Origin: Paenibacillus agricola
GTDB lineage: Bacteria; Bacillota; Bacilli; Paenibacillales; NBRC-103111
DNA: 64,000 nucleotides
Reading direction: 5' to 3'
Assembly (NCBI RefSeq): GCF_011440305.1
Contig: NZ_JAAOIW010000009.1
Location: 124,001 to 188,000 of the forward strand
How positions within the stretch are numbered: position 1 is the first letter of the stretch; every line of letters begins with the position of its first letter. The position numbers and the translations under genes are program-made. The notes below the pieces were generated by a model. The model had not been told where the DNA came from. It ran no database searches and saw only the letters and a list, made by a program, of their open reading frames with translations. Below, one piece after another: positions 33,996 through 43,593 of the stretch.

Positions 33996-35573
33996 CTAGC
34001 TATGCAAACTTCCTTCCAAACGAGGACGCTGACGATGGTGACCGATCGGGATCTGAATCAGACTGGTTTTTCCGCACTCATTCAATTTGTATAGCTCATC
34101 ACAAATAGCAGGATTAAATCCGAGCAGTGGCCGCCCTCCCATTCCCATGGCGGATGCCGCTAACAATAAGCTTTGTACAAGCATCCCCGCTTCCATCTGC
34201 TGAATACGGTATCCCCGATACCCTAGTACCGATTTGTGGTAGTCCTGTGCACTTACCACATGTAGGCAGAGTGGTACTTGAAACAAATTGACGTTATTCA
34301 TGGACATTCCCTGCTGCAACCATAGCCGATGATCTCCTGAACGAACCCGGCACAACAAATGGGCAGTGCTGTCATAGCGATAGGCACCGTCAGGAATACC
34401 TTCAACGTTATACAAACAACAGTACAATGACATACGAGATGCAGGATTTTCATTAGGTGCATTTAGGTCATTATAATAAAATAAGGAAGTCGTCGCCTGT
34501 TGTAATAAAGCCGCCACTTCCGAATGTGTCACCTTTCTCAATACGAAATCCGATTCTGGCGAATACCGATTTTGGCAAATGGAGGCCAGATCATAGGATA
34601 ACTGCTTCACGCGGGGCATATATACCGACTGTAGTCTGCTTTCAACATGTTTCGCCTCCCCGAGGTGTCGAAACGAACCTATTGATTCTAGCATGGACGC
34701 TTCGTTCATCTGGGTCAGCATCGGGAACGCTTTGACTTTTTGCGACCGCACGTAGTGTTCATGTCGAGCTATCGGTAGTTCCCTGCACAAATGAACCTCG
34801 GAACTCGGTCCCTCTCCATCCATCACGTTATGAAACCAAGATATCACGGGATTCGCCGAAAGCGGAATCACTGCATACACACTCTCCTCCCGATCGGATA
34901 GCCCAAGCAGATGATTAACCGCCCGATCAAGAAATTGAAAGTACACAGCTGATTCGTAACCAAACTGTTTGGTCACTTCAAGTAATTGTCCGATCAATAC
35001 ACCCGTATCCAATCCTTGCAATCGATAAGCAAAGTTATTGTATTTATAAAAGTTTTTCCAAAACATAACCGAAACAAAAATAGTTCCAAAACAACCCGAT
35101 ATCTCACATCGGCTGCCGAGTGCCTGGTTCAGGTAAGAATCAAAATTCCCCTCACGAAGCAATACTAGCTGATGGTGCGCCACATCGTAATGGTACACTC
35201 CGACAGGAACATCCGTCGTTTTCAGATATACATAGATCTCGTTCGGATACAAACCACCACCGGAAGGAACAAAACGCCGGTACATCTGTAACGGGCCCAT
35301 GGTTTGGTTCATAGAATGGGCCGATGGGTATTGGCTCAATCGGGTAAGGCCATATACATGCCAAAGTAAATGACCGATTGTTGCCAGATCGGGATTGGCG
35401 GGCGATCGATTTCTATACAGTGACAACGGGATTTCCATGGATAGAGGAATGACCGGTAATCTGCGATATAGCTTATATGTAAGCGGCGCGTCATCCCAGT
35501 CGACTTGCCAATCCGGCGGTCTGGACTCGTTAGTATCCGCATGGAGACTGCGCAGGAATGCTTCCAGACTCAT
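33996..35573 (-). CDS. SagB-type FMN dehydrogenase of a TOMM cluster
   Basis: 525 residues, a double nitroreductase-fold protein. The first half holds YRNRSPANPDLATIGHLLWH and RRFVPSGGGLYPNEIYVYLK, the second MEAGMLVQSLLLAASAMGMG and GRPLLGFNPA. The S-G-G-L-Y-P block is the signature of SagB-like dehydrogenases, which use FMN to oxidise azolines to thiazoles and oxazoles in ribosomal peptides. It is the last gene of the operon, 21 bases after the YcaO gene, and acts with that cyclodehydratase on the precursor at 39652. Confidence 0.9.
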   Translation of the reverse strand: MSLEAFLRSLHADTNESRPPDWQVDWDDAPLTYKLYRRLPVIPLSMEIPLSLYRNRSPANPDLATIGHLLWHVYGLTRLSQYPSAHSMNQTMGPLQMYRRFVPSGGGLYPNEIYVYLKTTDVPVGVYHYDVAHHQLVLLREGNFDSYLNQALGSRCEISGCFGTIFVSVMFWKNFYKYNNFAYRLQGLDTGVLIGQLLEVTKQFGYESAVYFQFLDRAVNHLLGLSDREESVYAVIPLSANPVISWFHNVMDGEGPSSEVHLCRELPIARHEHYVRSQKVKAFPMLTQMNEASMLESIGSFRHLGEAKHVESRLQSVYMPRVKQLSYDLASICQNRYSPESDFVLRKVTHSEVAALLQQATTSLFYYNDLNAPNENPASRMSLYCCLYNVEGIPDGAYRYDSTAHLLCRVRSGDHRLWLQQGMSMNNVNLFQVPLCLHVVSAQDYHKSVLGYRGYRIQQMEAGMLVQSLLLAASAMGMGGRPLLGFNPAICDELYKLNECGKTSLIQIPIGHHRQRPRLEGSLHS

Positions 35574-35594
35574 CTTCCTTCCTCCTCAATCGTT

Positions 35595-37535
35595 TTATGG
35601 GAACGGATGCGGATGTGGATTAAGTTGGTTCAAGAGCAGCGGATGTTTTACATACCCGAGCAGCGCCGGTACCTTTAACACTCTGTCCAGCTCTATCACA
35701 CGGGTGAGATGGTGACCAAACGTCATCGGAAGCATACCTGGAATCAGCACCTTCACACAGTACAATTCATTACGTTGTAATTCAGGAGTTGTCTGATCCA
35801 CCACGATCACATCGAGATTCAACTGGTGGAACGCCTGAAGGACGTCCTTCAGGTCATCGGTCAGATCCGAATGCATGGGCACCCGATTGAATTCCTCCTT
35901 AAATGCCCGCAGAGGTCGATTTTCTTCCAGGAGAAATTGCAGACGCTCTTCTGCTTCCGGTAAACTGTAAAGCATCGAATGATCTTCCATACCGATTACC
36001 AAGGATGGGTCATGGTACATTTGCATATACTGCTCCCGGTTTTCTTCGAACTTTCCATCGAGTGTCAACGTCATCCCCGATAATTCATGAACCGCACTTT
36101 TCGCAGCACGAACCGGGTCTGGATGGGCTCCTGCAGCGCAAATCAGGTTGACTCCCTTTGGCTTCTTGTTTTTGGCTAATGCCCAGACGCTCGGGATTCC
36201 ATTTTCCATAGTTGCGTTATACAAATATACATCAAATCCGGCCACTGTCTGCAAGCGTTGGATCATGAGTTCCAGTTCCGTATCACCTGCCGAATAAGGA
36301 TCAAGCCTCGGGAGCGACAGTTGTGCGTACCAGGTCAGCAGAAAGGAATCGCGTTCCACTACTTCCATTATGCCGTAAAATATAGCCTCTTCTAAGCTGC
36401 CTCCCAACGCACAGCCGTTGGATGTTTCATAGATAAATCCTTGACCGCAGCTCGAACTGTAATAGGCTAGCTGCTGCGGAACTAAAATCGGACTTTGCCG
36501 CTCAAACGAATAGCCCCATACCCAATCGATCGGATCGTCAGGATGAAATGGCTTGAAAGGAAAATTTGGCCGCTCGTATTGCTCCTTCGCATACAAGCCT
36601 ACCTTGGCAGGATGAAGCGCATGATCCGCCAGATTATGGTAACTGTCGTTGACCATCGTCCTTTTACCGCGGGGGGCCATACCACAGTATCGCTCCAATC
36701 CCTCCATAATAGCAGTCAGCTCACTTTCCGCGTAGGAATGCGTACGACCTGCTGTTACCTCATCATGGTCAAACATGGGTAGATTTACACTCACATCGGC
36801 AAAAGGCGACATGAGATCAACCATTTTTCCATTCAAGAAACCGATCTTATAATCCAGATACTCTTTAACCAAAAAGCTTGTAAGCTCCACTAAGGACCGG
36901 CTGCGGTAGCTTTTTTGGCTAATCTTAGGACTTGATTGAAGTGAGATGCGGGCCCTTGCTGGTGTATCTTCAGGCAAACGACTGCAAAATGGACATAGAG
37001 GGTCCGGCAGAAAGAAGTGGCTGGTGCTCCTCAGTGTTTTCATATCCAAGTAAAGCATCCGTTCTTCCAAGCGGGAAGAGTTGCCCTGAAGTACCCTCTT
37101 CGACTCTTTCACGATCAGGTGTGTCATCTGTAATAGTCCTGTACTTGATGACCAGGCGTCACGAGAATTCCCACCGTTCTTCAGACGCTGCTCCAGCATC
37201 CACATCTCCTTGCGGTCACGTCCAGCCAAGAGATGCCGAGTGTCAGCGCATTGTGTACACCCGGACAATTCGGGTCGAACTAGTGGTCCGATCACACCTT
37301 CACCGAATGCAACAAAACCTCGCAACCATGGAATACCTGCGTTCCGGAAAAGCTCTTCCGCTTCCTGATGAATGGAGGGATGCCATGAATCGTGCAGCAC
37401 CAAGGCGAAATCGACGTCTTCCGGTATTCCTTCCTTAAAGTCGCTCAGACGCGCAATCAGCCATTGGGTGGACATCTCTCTACACACAAGATCCGCCAAT
37501 CCACCTTCTCCAATAATAGCCAACCCTCTGTTCAT
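35595..37535 (-). CDS. YcaO cyclodehydratase fused to a leader-binding (E1-like) domain
   Basis: 646 residues. The N-terminal 200 residues hold two pairs of zinc cysteines (LSGCTQCADTR and PLCPFCSRLP) of the E1-like partner domain. The YcaO domain follows with the ATP-binding acidic helix SYAESELTAIMEGLERYCG and the later SNGCALGGSLEEAIFYGIME and VERDSF. The C-terminus ends in NPHPHPFP, the PxPxP tail important for cyclodehydration in TOMM YcaO proteins. It uses ATP to turn Cys (and Ser/Thr) of the precursor core into azolines. The gene overlaps the preceding maturation gene by four bases, so they are coupled. Confidence 0.92.
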   Translation of the reverse strand: MNRGLAIIGEGGLADLVCREMSTQWLIARLSDFKEGIPEDVDFALVLHDSWHPSIHQEAEELFRNAGIPWLRGFVAFGEGVIGPLVRPELSGCTQCADTRHLLAGRDRKEMWMLEQRLKNGGNSRDAWSSSTGLLQMTHLIVKESKRVLQGNSSRLEERMLYLDMKTLRSTSHFFLPDPLCPFCSRLPEDTPARARISLQSSPKISQKSYRSRSLVELTSFLVKEYLDYKIGFLNGKMVDLMSPFADVSVNLPMFDHDEVTAGRTHSYAESELTAIMEGLERYCGMAPRGKRTMVNDSYHNLADHALHPAKVGLYAKEQYERPNFPFKPFHPDDPIDWVWGYSFERQSPILVPQQLAYYSSSCGQGFIYETSNGCALGGSLEEAIFYGIMEVVERDSFLLTWYAQLSLPRLDPYSAGDTELELMIQRLQTVAGFDVYLYNATMENGIPSVWALAKNKKPKGVNLICAAGAHPDPVRAAKSAVHELSGMTLTLDGKFEENREQYMQMYHDPSLVIGMEDHSMLYSLPEAEERLQFLLEENRPLRAFKEEFNRVPMHSDLTDDLKDVLQAFHQLNLDVIVVDQTTPELQRNELYCVKVLIPGMLPMTFGHHLTRVIELDRVLKVPALLGYVKHPLLLNQLNPHPHPFP

Positions 37536-39466
37536 CGAGTCTCCCCCTCTCGCAGTAGCACTCCAAACACTCCTTTGAGTTCTTCTTTCAAAAACGGTTC
37601 CACGGCCAGATCCACAACGAAGAGCTGCTTGCCGTTCTTTTTTAATACTTGTAAAGCATCCTGTAAAGCTTCGGTTTGTAAGGTTCCTTCATTTGAAGGA
37701 ATCACAAAGTCAACCACCGCATCATTGCCAAATCGCACGGACGAAGCTTCCAGCTCCAGTACCTGATTCGCAGGATACACGGAGTTATTTTGCACCTTCT
37801 GCAGCGCCGCTTGTAGTCCCTTCTGCAGTGCTACGGTTATATTCAAGTCAGTACTGCCATACCAGTAATCACCTGTACCAACCCATACTGCTGGGAAGCC
37901 CAACACTTGCTCTCCCAATCCGATCACCGGTTCTCCCCTCATAGCGGTCAAAGCCTGTAAATAATACAGGCATCGTTGATCTTCCACCCTATTTAACTGT
38001 ATCCGAGTGACAGCTTGCTTCTGAACCTGCTGCTGTATGGCGTGCTGCTCGGCTAAATTAGCTTTTAATCCTCGTAAAACCCCTTCCGCTGCCGTTTGGC
38101 CTGCTCCGATTCCGACAACTTCTTTCGTGTGCAGTATTATGTTGGCCAATCGTGATACATAAGCTTCAATCCCAATCAGTCCCGATTCCCGCCGCGCTTC
38201 CTCATGTGTCATTCCTGTAACGATCAGCTCCGGCAGTAGGCCTGCAGGACCTTGCGATAACGGATCAACCGACTGAACACGGCACTGCGAGAGTGGGAGC
38301 TGCCTCAAGTCCCCTTCTTCCCAAACATGGAGAATCCCGGATTGTGCCGAAGTCAATCGGTTCAAATAAGTCAACAAACCATTTTTGTCCGCGATCCCTT
38401 CACTCCCATCAAGCTGAAGCTTCAACTGAAGTTTCGATGCTTGAACCGTTCGGGCTTCCTCAAATCCATGAATTAGAGGATGCGGCATGAATGGGTGCCA
38501 GCTGCCTTCCAACGTTTCCAGGTCCAGTAGAAAAAACGAGTTTCTCAGCTCTGATTCCAAGGTAACTGTTTTAAACAGCTCGAACACAATCACATTGGCG
38601 AGCATCGCTCCCGCCGTGGATGAGAAAACATGCAGCTCCGGGTCCTTATAAACAGCTGGCTGATGGACACGACGCCATGCTGATTCCCAGCACCCCTCAG
38701 AATCCGGATGTACAATCGGACCTGCCATTCCGGTCTGATGCAGGCACATTGCTGGCAGCAAAATCTTCTTCTCCGTTTTGCAAACTGCATGGAGCAGGCG
38801 GAACTCTTCCACATCCCCCTCTTGAGATACATACAGAATCGATTGGAATGGCTGTACCAATTCCCTCCAACCGTCTGCTCCTTCCCTTCGCTTAATGATT
38901 TCCTTAAGAACCATATCAGGATCCGAACGGCGGGCCTGTTCTTCCAATTCCACGAGCCGTTCCCGGTTTGTCGGCACCGAATCGGTTATCAACATATTGA
39001 TTTTAGGCAGCCCTGACTCCATTAATGCGGAAACCAATGCAACGAAGATCGGACCTGACCCGACCGCTAATACGGCAGCCTGCCGATAACACTGAAACCG
39101 GTATGCGCCGGAATCGCCAAAGCTTTCTAAAAAGGCTATTTGTCCAGTGTACTTTTGGATAATCCCGTCCATCAATTGATGCTTTAGGTCTCTACTTACA
39201 TCCCGAACAAAGCCCTGTTGATATAACACATTCGCGATTTCATAAACCCGTTCACGGTGAGAGTACGACAATCCGTCTGTCAAATCTGCCAATGTATGTT
39301 CTCCACTGAACATGGGAACCAGTTTTTCAATCCACTGGTAGATCATCCCACCTTCCATGCGGAATGTGCCTACGTTATTCCGGAAGTACACACCGTCGTT
39401 CGGAACAGGGAGAAAAAATGTGTCATCCTTAATTTTCAGGCGTGCAGCAGGGGTTAGACTTGTCAT
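37532..39466 (-). CDS. TOMM maturation protein of the TIGR03693 type (heterocycloanthracin clusters)
   Basis: 644 residues. The N-terminus FFLPVPNDGVYFRNNVGTFR resembles a RiPP recognition element. A Rossmann-like segment (AAVLAVGSGPIFVALVSALM) recalls an E1-type fold without clear catalytic Cys. The C-terminal half has no motif I can name. Size, order and company (precursor upstream, YcaO and SagB downstream) match the putative thiazole-containing bacteriocin maturation proteins known beside heterocycloanthracins. Its reaction is not established; leader binding or presentation of the precursor to YcaO is the likely role. It begins 185 bases after the precursor gene, behind a hairpin. Confidence 0.8.
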   Translation of the reverse strand: MTSLTPAARLKIKDDTFFLPVPNDGVYFRNNVGTFRMEGGMIYQWIEKLVPMFSGEHTLADLTDGLSYSHRERVYEIANVLYQQGFVRDVSRDLKHQLMDGIIQKYTGQIAFLESFGDSGAYRFQCYRQAAVLAVGSGPIFVALVSALMESGLPKINMLITDSVPTNRERLVELEEQARRSDPDMVLKEIIKRREGADGWRELVQPFQSILYVSQEGDVEEFRLLHAVCKTEKKILLPAMCLHQTGMAGPIVHPDSEGCWESAWRRVHQPAVYKDPELHVFSSTAGAMLANVIVFELFKTVTLESELRNSFFLLDLETLEGSWHPFMPHPLIHGFEEARTVQASKLQLKLQLDGSEGIADKNGLLTYLNRLTSAQSGILHVWEEGDLRQLPLSQCRVQSVDPLSQGPAGLLPELIVTGMTHEEARRESGLIGIEAYVSRLANIILHTKEVVGIGAGQTAAEGVLRGLKANLAEQHAIQQQVQKQAVTRIQLNRVEDQRCLYYLQALTAMRGEPVIGLGEQVLGFPAVWVGTGDYWYGSTDLNITVALQKGLQAALQKVQNNSVYPANQVLELEASSVRFGNDAVVDFVIPSNEGTLQTEALQDALQVLKKNGKQLFVVDLAVEPFLKEELKGVFGVLLREGETR

Positions 39467-39567
39467 TTCACTCCTCCTAATTGGTGCGCATTACCATCGT
39501 GGAACCCTCTCTTCAATATTATATGTACCTTAATTCGTCCCACATGCCTTCCCTGTAATGAATAAAT

Positions 39568-39596
39568 GCCCCTGACAACCTGTTGTTGTAAGGGGC
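39568..39596 (-). terminator. Hairpin between precursor and enzymes, probable leaky terminator
   Basis: On the minus strand GCCCCTTACAAC and GTTGTCAGGGGC pair around a tiny loop, followed by ATTTATT. Placed 56 bases after the precursor stop, it would lower enzyme expression relative to the peptide, as is usual in RiPP operons. Confidence 0.6.
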
Positions 39597-39651
39597 GGGC
39601 TCTTCTCCACTAGCCGATGCAATTTTAATTAACAACCTTGAAACAATAAAG

Positions 39652-39966
39652 TTAACGACAACGATGATGGCAAGATCCGCCACAACGAAAACCACCGCAT
39701 TGAAAACCGCCGCATTGAAAGCCACCGCATTGAAAGCCACCACAGAAACCGCTGCAAAAACCTACACAAGCAGCACCACAAAAACCACCACAAAAACCAA
39801 CACAAAAGCCGCCGAAACCAACGCATAGCCGTGACGGGTCCTGCTGATTCATGCCATTTGGAAACTGAACCCCTGGGTACTGGTTTTGTTGATTCCAAGG
39901 CGTCATCTCTCCGGCCTGAAATTGGGAAACGCTCAATTGTTGAAGATCATTTTGAAATTGATTCAT
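39652..39966 (-). CDS. TOMM precursor peptide, heterocycloanthracin/sonorensin-like, Cys-rich core
   Basis: 104 residues from ATG 39966 with TAGGAGG before it. Residues 1-46 form the leader (MNQFQNDLQQLSVSQFQAGE, ending near DPSR). Residues 47-104 are a core of Gly, Phe and 13 Cys at 48, 55, 59, 63, 67, 71, 75, 80, 85, 90, 95, 99 and 103. The spacing is four residues from 55 to 75, then five (GGFQC three times and GGFRC once), then four again. The leader matches heterocycloanthracin precursors; the core is its own variation. The product should be a polythiazole or -thiazoline peptide, probably antibacterial. No double-glycine cleavage site is evident. Confidence 0.9.
   Translation of the reverse strand: MNQFQNDLQQLSVSQFQAGEMTPWNQQNQYPGVQFPNGMNQQDPSRLCVGFGGFCVGFCGGFCGAACVGFCSGFCGGFQCGGFQCGGFQCGGFRCGGSCHHRCR
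39682..39741 (-). repeat. Four tandem 15-bp units in the precursor core
   Basis: Codons 76-95 encode GGFQC, GGFQC, GGFQC and GGFRC. The 15-base units differ at only a few positions, so the core probably grew by slippage or unequal exchange of whole in-frame units. Confidence 0.85.
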
Positions 39967-40233
39967 TGTAAAAACCTCCTATTATTTTTTTCTGATCACT
40001 GATACAACCATGAAGGAAGGATTGAACTGAACATACCTCCAATCTATGGTAATTATCCGCTTCTGTTACTAATACAAACGCCCATTATATGGGCGTTTGT
40101 ACCAAAGCAAGCTATTGTGACCGGAGGAAGCATGGGAAGAGTCGCCCAAATGAAGCATTTATTCGCACAATTGAGTACAATTAGTAAGGGTAGTACAAAG
40201 ATTTTGACAAAACATACGCTAAGACCTATTCTG
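39967..40233. other. Upstream region of the TOMM precursor, with one hairpin
   Basis: CAAACGCCCATTATATGGGCGTTTG (40077-40101) forms a perfect stem that insulates the cluster from the FUSC gene or shapes the precursor mRNA leader. The precursor promoter must lie between this and 39967 or just above; no clear -35/-10 pair stands out. Confidence 0.5.
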
Positions 40234-40283
40234 GAAACAAAAATTCGATTTTTCCTACGCTAAGGAAGGAAGAATCGAATTTT
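40234..40283 (-). terminator. Terminator after the FUSC gene
   Basis: On the minus strand AAAATTCGATTCTTCC and GGAAAAATCGAATTTT form a long stem followed by T residues, 30 bases after the FUSC stop. Confidence 0.75.
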
Positions 40284-40309
40284 CTCGGTAATATGCTTTA
40301 CTTCAATAA

Positions 40310-42271
40310 TTATTGAGGGTTATTATGCAGATTCCCTCTTAACTTTAGAACTTCTTGAAGAACTAAAATTTCATGTCGAATTTTTGAGAATCCTTCGATT
40401 TCAGGTATATTTTTCATTTTAAAAGGGGAATTGTGATCTACTGCTATGGCCATGGTTTCAAATATATAGAGCAATTCAGAGAGGTCTGCTTCTGAAAGGA
40501 CGGACCGTTCATAATATTTTAAACTTGCGTCTAGGTAATAACCCATTTGCTCTACCGAGAATATAATGGGCCACATGGCTTCTATCCTATTAATGTGCAA
40601 CTCACCTAAAGAGGTATTGTATACCGTTAATAGGTTGGATAAATTGGTTTGCATTTTACTTCTTTCTCTACTCTCATCAATTGTAATTTTGCTGTTGTTT
40701 TCGGAGAACAGCATTAGTAAAAATTGTCCCTGACTTCGAATGGTTTTAGCGATAAAATGGTTCAGCAAACCAGATGCTAATCTCCTTCCAATGACGATCG
40801 TACCAACAAGACCAATCATACTTCCTACTAAGATGTCCGTAATTCTTACTGTCGCAAAATAGGGAAAGTCAAAAACACCAGTTGAGTATTCCGCCATCAC
40901 TAAAGCAGCGGGTGTAAAAAACATCGCAGCAAATCCATAATTTTTAACAATAAAAATCTCGGTTAGAAACGTTAAACCTAATATAAAGAGGATGATCATA
41001 TACCCGTTATGCACATTTGCAAGAATCAAGCTTGCGATTAAAATACCTACTATAGTTCCAAAAGCCCTTTGAATAGCACGGTGGAAAGTGCCGATAAAAG
41101 TAGATCCAGCCATGACAGCAGCACAGGATAATGGAATCCAATAGGAACGATTAAAGTCGAAAGAAATGGCAATAATGGCCGCAAAAATAATGAAAACTCC
41201 ACTGCGTACAGCCGTGAGAAAGACGACCGAATTTTTATCGAAATTTCCTAGAAATTGAGTTTTTAGTGATGGTTTTGAAATTTGGACTTCTCGTTGGATA
41301 TGATCAACCGATTCATTCAATACAGCATAGGCGTTGTTAATTTTTACGAATAAATTCTCTACTTCTTTATCCATCTGCTCTTGGTGTGGAATGGTTTCAT
41401 TAATTTTCTGTTTATCTCCAATGGCAAGTGCAAGAGCACGAACAGATTGCGTTAATTCTATCGGTAGGTTAGCCTTACCCTTGAAAGCTAATTCAAGTGC
41501 TTCCAAAAATAGGGTATTAGCTTGTTCATTTAATAAAAACAATCGCTTAAAGGTATTTGCTTTTGCTAGAGTGGAATATCCAGCCACGAGGATATCTTCT
41601 GCATCTTTCAAGGCCAAAACGGTTCGATGTCTAGCCGTATTAAAATTCTCGGTACCCACAGAATTTAGAACCTCAGCCAATTCATAATAAACCTTCTTCA
41701 TTGCCTTAATTTCAGGTCCATGAGGGTTGACAAACCAACCTAGCATGGAGATTATCCAAGATAGCGCCCCACCTAGCAACACAAGTCCTCCACGTAACGG
41801 GGCCAGCGATGGATCAACAGGCATACCTGTCGTCATCGCATAAATTAAAATGAAAAATATAGCTGAGGGCCCTGTAATTCGTAAAGCACCAAATATAAAT
41901 ATCGGCAGTGCTCCAATAAGGCCCATTACAAAAGCTGCACCAAGCGGATAGGGTGCCAAAACAGTACCTAACACAATGGATAAAGTGATTCCTAACATGA
42001 CAAAGAAAATTCTTTTAGCTCTCTGTGCATAGGGTTGATTAAAAACGTATAGATAGGTAAACCCCCCAAGACTAGCTAGCAAACCATACTCAAAATGATT
42101 CAATAAAAGTCCGATAAACACAGGCAATGAAGCAGCCAGTCCGGCTCTAAAAGCCTTAAGATATGGAAACGGAATATCTTTTAATTTAAATGCCTGTACA
42201 AACGTTTTATGAAGCGTTTTGATTTTAGAATCGTCTGCTCCTCCTGATTTCCTTTGCTTTATATGGTTCAT
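40310..42271 (-). CDS. FUSC-family membrane protein (putative aromatic acid or small-molecule exporter)
   Basis: 653 residues from ATG 42271 with AGAAAGGA before it. There are two blocks of membrane helices (about residues 35-185 and 345-490), each with the FUSC pattern, for example FRAGLAASLPVFIGLL and the second block VFLTAVRSGVFIIFAAIIAI. Cytoplasmic helical segments follow each block. FUSC proteins include the p-hydroxybenzoate efflux pump AaeB; substrates in Bacillota are mostly unknown. It lies upstream of the TOMM cluster on the same strand but is separated by two strong hairpins, so it is probably not part of it. Confidence 0.8.
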   Translation of the reverse strand: MNHIKQRKSGGADDSKIKTLHKTFVQAFKLKDIPFPYLKAFRAGLAASLPVFIGLLLNHFEYGLLASLGGFTYLYVFNQPYAQRAKRIFFVMLGITLSIVLGTVLAPYPLGAAFVMGLIGALPIFIFGALRITGPSAIFFILIYAMTTGMPVDPSLAPLRGGLVLLGGALSWIISMLGWFVNPHGPEIKAMKKVYYELAEVLNSVGTENFNTARHRTVLALKDAEDILVAGYSTLAKANTFKRLFLLNEQANTLFLEALELAFKGKANLPIELTQSVRALALAIGDKQKINETIPHQEQMDKEVENLFVKINNAYAVLNESVDHIQREVQISKPSLKTQFLGNFDKNSVVFLTAVRSGVFIIFAAIIAISFDFNRSYWIPLSCAAVMAGSTFIGTFHRAIQRAFGTIVGILIASLILANVHNGYMIILFILGLTFLTEIFIVKNYGFAAMFFTPAALVMAEYSTGVFDFPYFATVRITDILVGSMIGLVGTIVIGRRLASGLLNHFIAKTIRSQGQFLLMLFSENNSKITIDESRERSKMQTNLSNLLTVYNTSLGELHINRIEAMWPIIFSVEQMGYYLDASLKYYERSVLSEADLSELLYIFETMAIAVDHNSPFKMKNIPEIEGFSKIRHEILVLQEVLKLRGNLHNNPQ

Positions 42272-42361
42272 TCTACATAATCCTTTCTAAATTTCTACTT
42301 CAAAATAAAGTGTATAACTTCCCAAGCAACACTCTCCGCTTTACCACTTTGTGAGATACGT

Positions 42362-43576
42362 TCAAAGAGAAATAAGATCCCGAGAAAGTTTATTAAGCCG
42401 CTCGCAGCCGTTTTCAGTGACGAGCACCATATCTTCAATCATGATTGCTCCAATACCGTAGCCATAGTACGGCGTTTCCAAACAAACGACCATGCCTGGA
42501 CAAAAGACGGCTTTTTCGGAAGGACTGATGAACGGAGCTTCCTCTGCCGCGAGGCTTAGACCCGCGCTATGTCCCAGATGGCCTCGGTTGTAATTGTCCA
42601 ATCCGGCATCATGTATCACATTCATCGCTTCGTGAAAAGCAGTTTGCATCGGTATCCCCGGCTTAATGATTTGCAGGAGGTGATCGTGCCCTGCTCGTAG
42701 CGCCTCGTAAATATGCTTCACTATATCCGTGGGGGAACCGAGCACAAAGGTCCGGGCAATGTCCGAACCGTATCCGTTCACATCCACACCCACATCAAAC
42801 TTGATCACATCTCCCGCTTTCGCTGGATAAGTATCGAATATATGTGCAGGGGCAAAATGAGCCCCTACAGAAATCATATTGAATCGGGAAACCGATCCTT
42901 CGATATGGTTCATCAAGGCTAATCGGAAAGCATGAGCAATTTCTGCGGCCGTACTGCCTGTTCGAATCGTCTGGATCGCTTCAACTATTCCGGATTCGGC
43001 ATAAACGCAGCTTAAGCGCAGCTGCTCAATTTCCCAATCCGTTTTGATCACCCGCAGCTCGGTAAATATCCCGCCTGCTTCTACAAGCTTTAGATTTGGA
43101 GCGATTTGACGTAATACATTCATGGGCTCGTGCCGTAAGGCGCTTAACTCGATGGCAATGATGCCGTTTTGAACGCCAAACTCAGCCAACGTTTCATGAA
43201 ACAATCCGAACATTTCCTGCACCTGATGGGCCGTGGGACGCTTGCCCTCATATTTGCCACCTCGAAGACCGAGCGGATCGTCCACGTCTACCCATGTCGG
43301 ATAGGTCCTAATCTCGCATCCCTGTAAATTTGCCGAAACACCAGAGGCTTCGAAATCATTCATAATGATGACCTTCTTGCGGGTTGGATCGCGAAACAAG
43401 ACAACAATGGCTACTTCGTTCATGCGCAATGTATACATAAAAGTACTCGGGTGACCCGATAGGTAGTAAAAATTCTCACAACTCAGGGCCACGAGAGCAT
43501 CGATTTTTTCTCTTTCCATAATGAATCTTGCTCTCTCATCAATTGCTTTTAAATGATCTTCATCTATATGCAGCAA
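42362..43576 (-). CDS. M24-family metallopeptidase (Xaa-Pro dipeptidase/creatinase-like)
   Basis: 404 residues. The N-terminal creatinase-like domain (ENFYYLSGHPSTFMYTLRMN) is followed by the pita-bread domain with metal ligands in KFDVGVDVNGYGSDIARTF (two Asp), GHLGHSAG (His), CLETPYYGYG (Glu) and IEDMVLVTENG (Glu). It is the last gene after binding protein, permease and ATPase of an amino-acid ABC importer, 17 bases from the ATPase gene. It therefore probably hydrolyses the imported compound in the cytosol. Besides dipeptides, relatives cleave creatine or the ectoine ring, so the substrate is open. Confidence 0.88.
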   Translation of the reverse strand: MLHIDEDHLKAIDERARFIMEREKIDALVALSCENFYYLSGHPSTFMYTLRMNEVAIVVLFRDPTRKKVIIMNDFEASGVSANLQGCEIRTYPTWVDVDDPLGLRGGKYEGKRPTAHQVQEMFGLFHETLAEFGVQNGIIAIELSALRHEPMNVLRQIAPNLKLVEAGGIFTELRVIKTDWEIEQLRLSCVYAESGIVEAIQTIRTGSTAAEIAHAFRLALMNHIEGSVSRFNMISVGAHFAPAHIFDTYPAKAGDVIKFDVGVDVNGYGSDIARTFVLGSPTDIVKHIYEALRAGHDHLLQIIKPGIPMQTAFHEAMNVIHDAGLDNYNRGHLGHSAGLSLAAEEAPFISPSEKAVFCPGMVVCLETPYYGYGIGAIMIEDMVLVTENGCERLNKLSRDLISL

Positions 43577-43593
43577 ATCTCAAACACCTCCAG

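Noticed and set aside
39682-39741. CRISPR-like array because of regular short repeats
   Set aside because: The 15-bp units are contiguous, in frame, without spacers; they encode the peptide core.
40310-42271. FUSC gene as part of the TOMM operon
   Set aside because: Two strong hairpins (40077-40101 and 40234-40283) separate it from the precursor.
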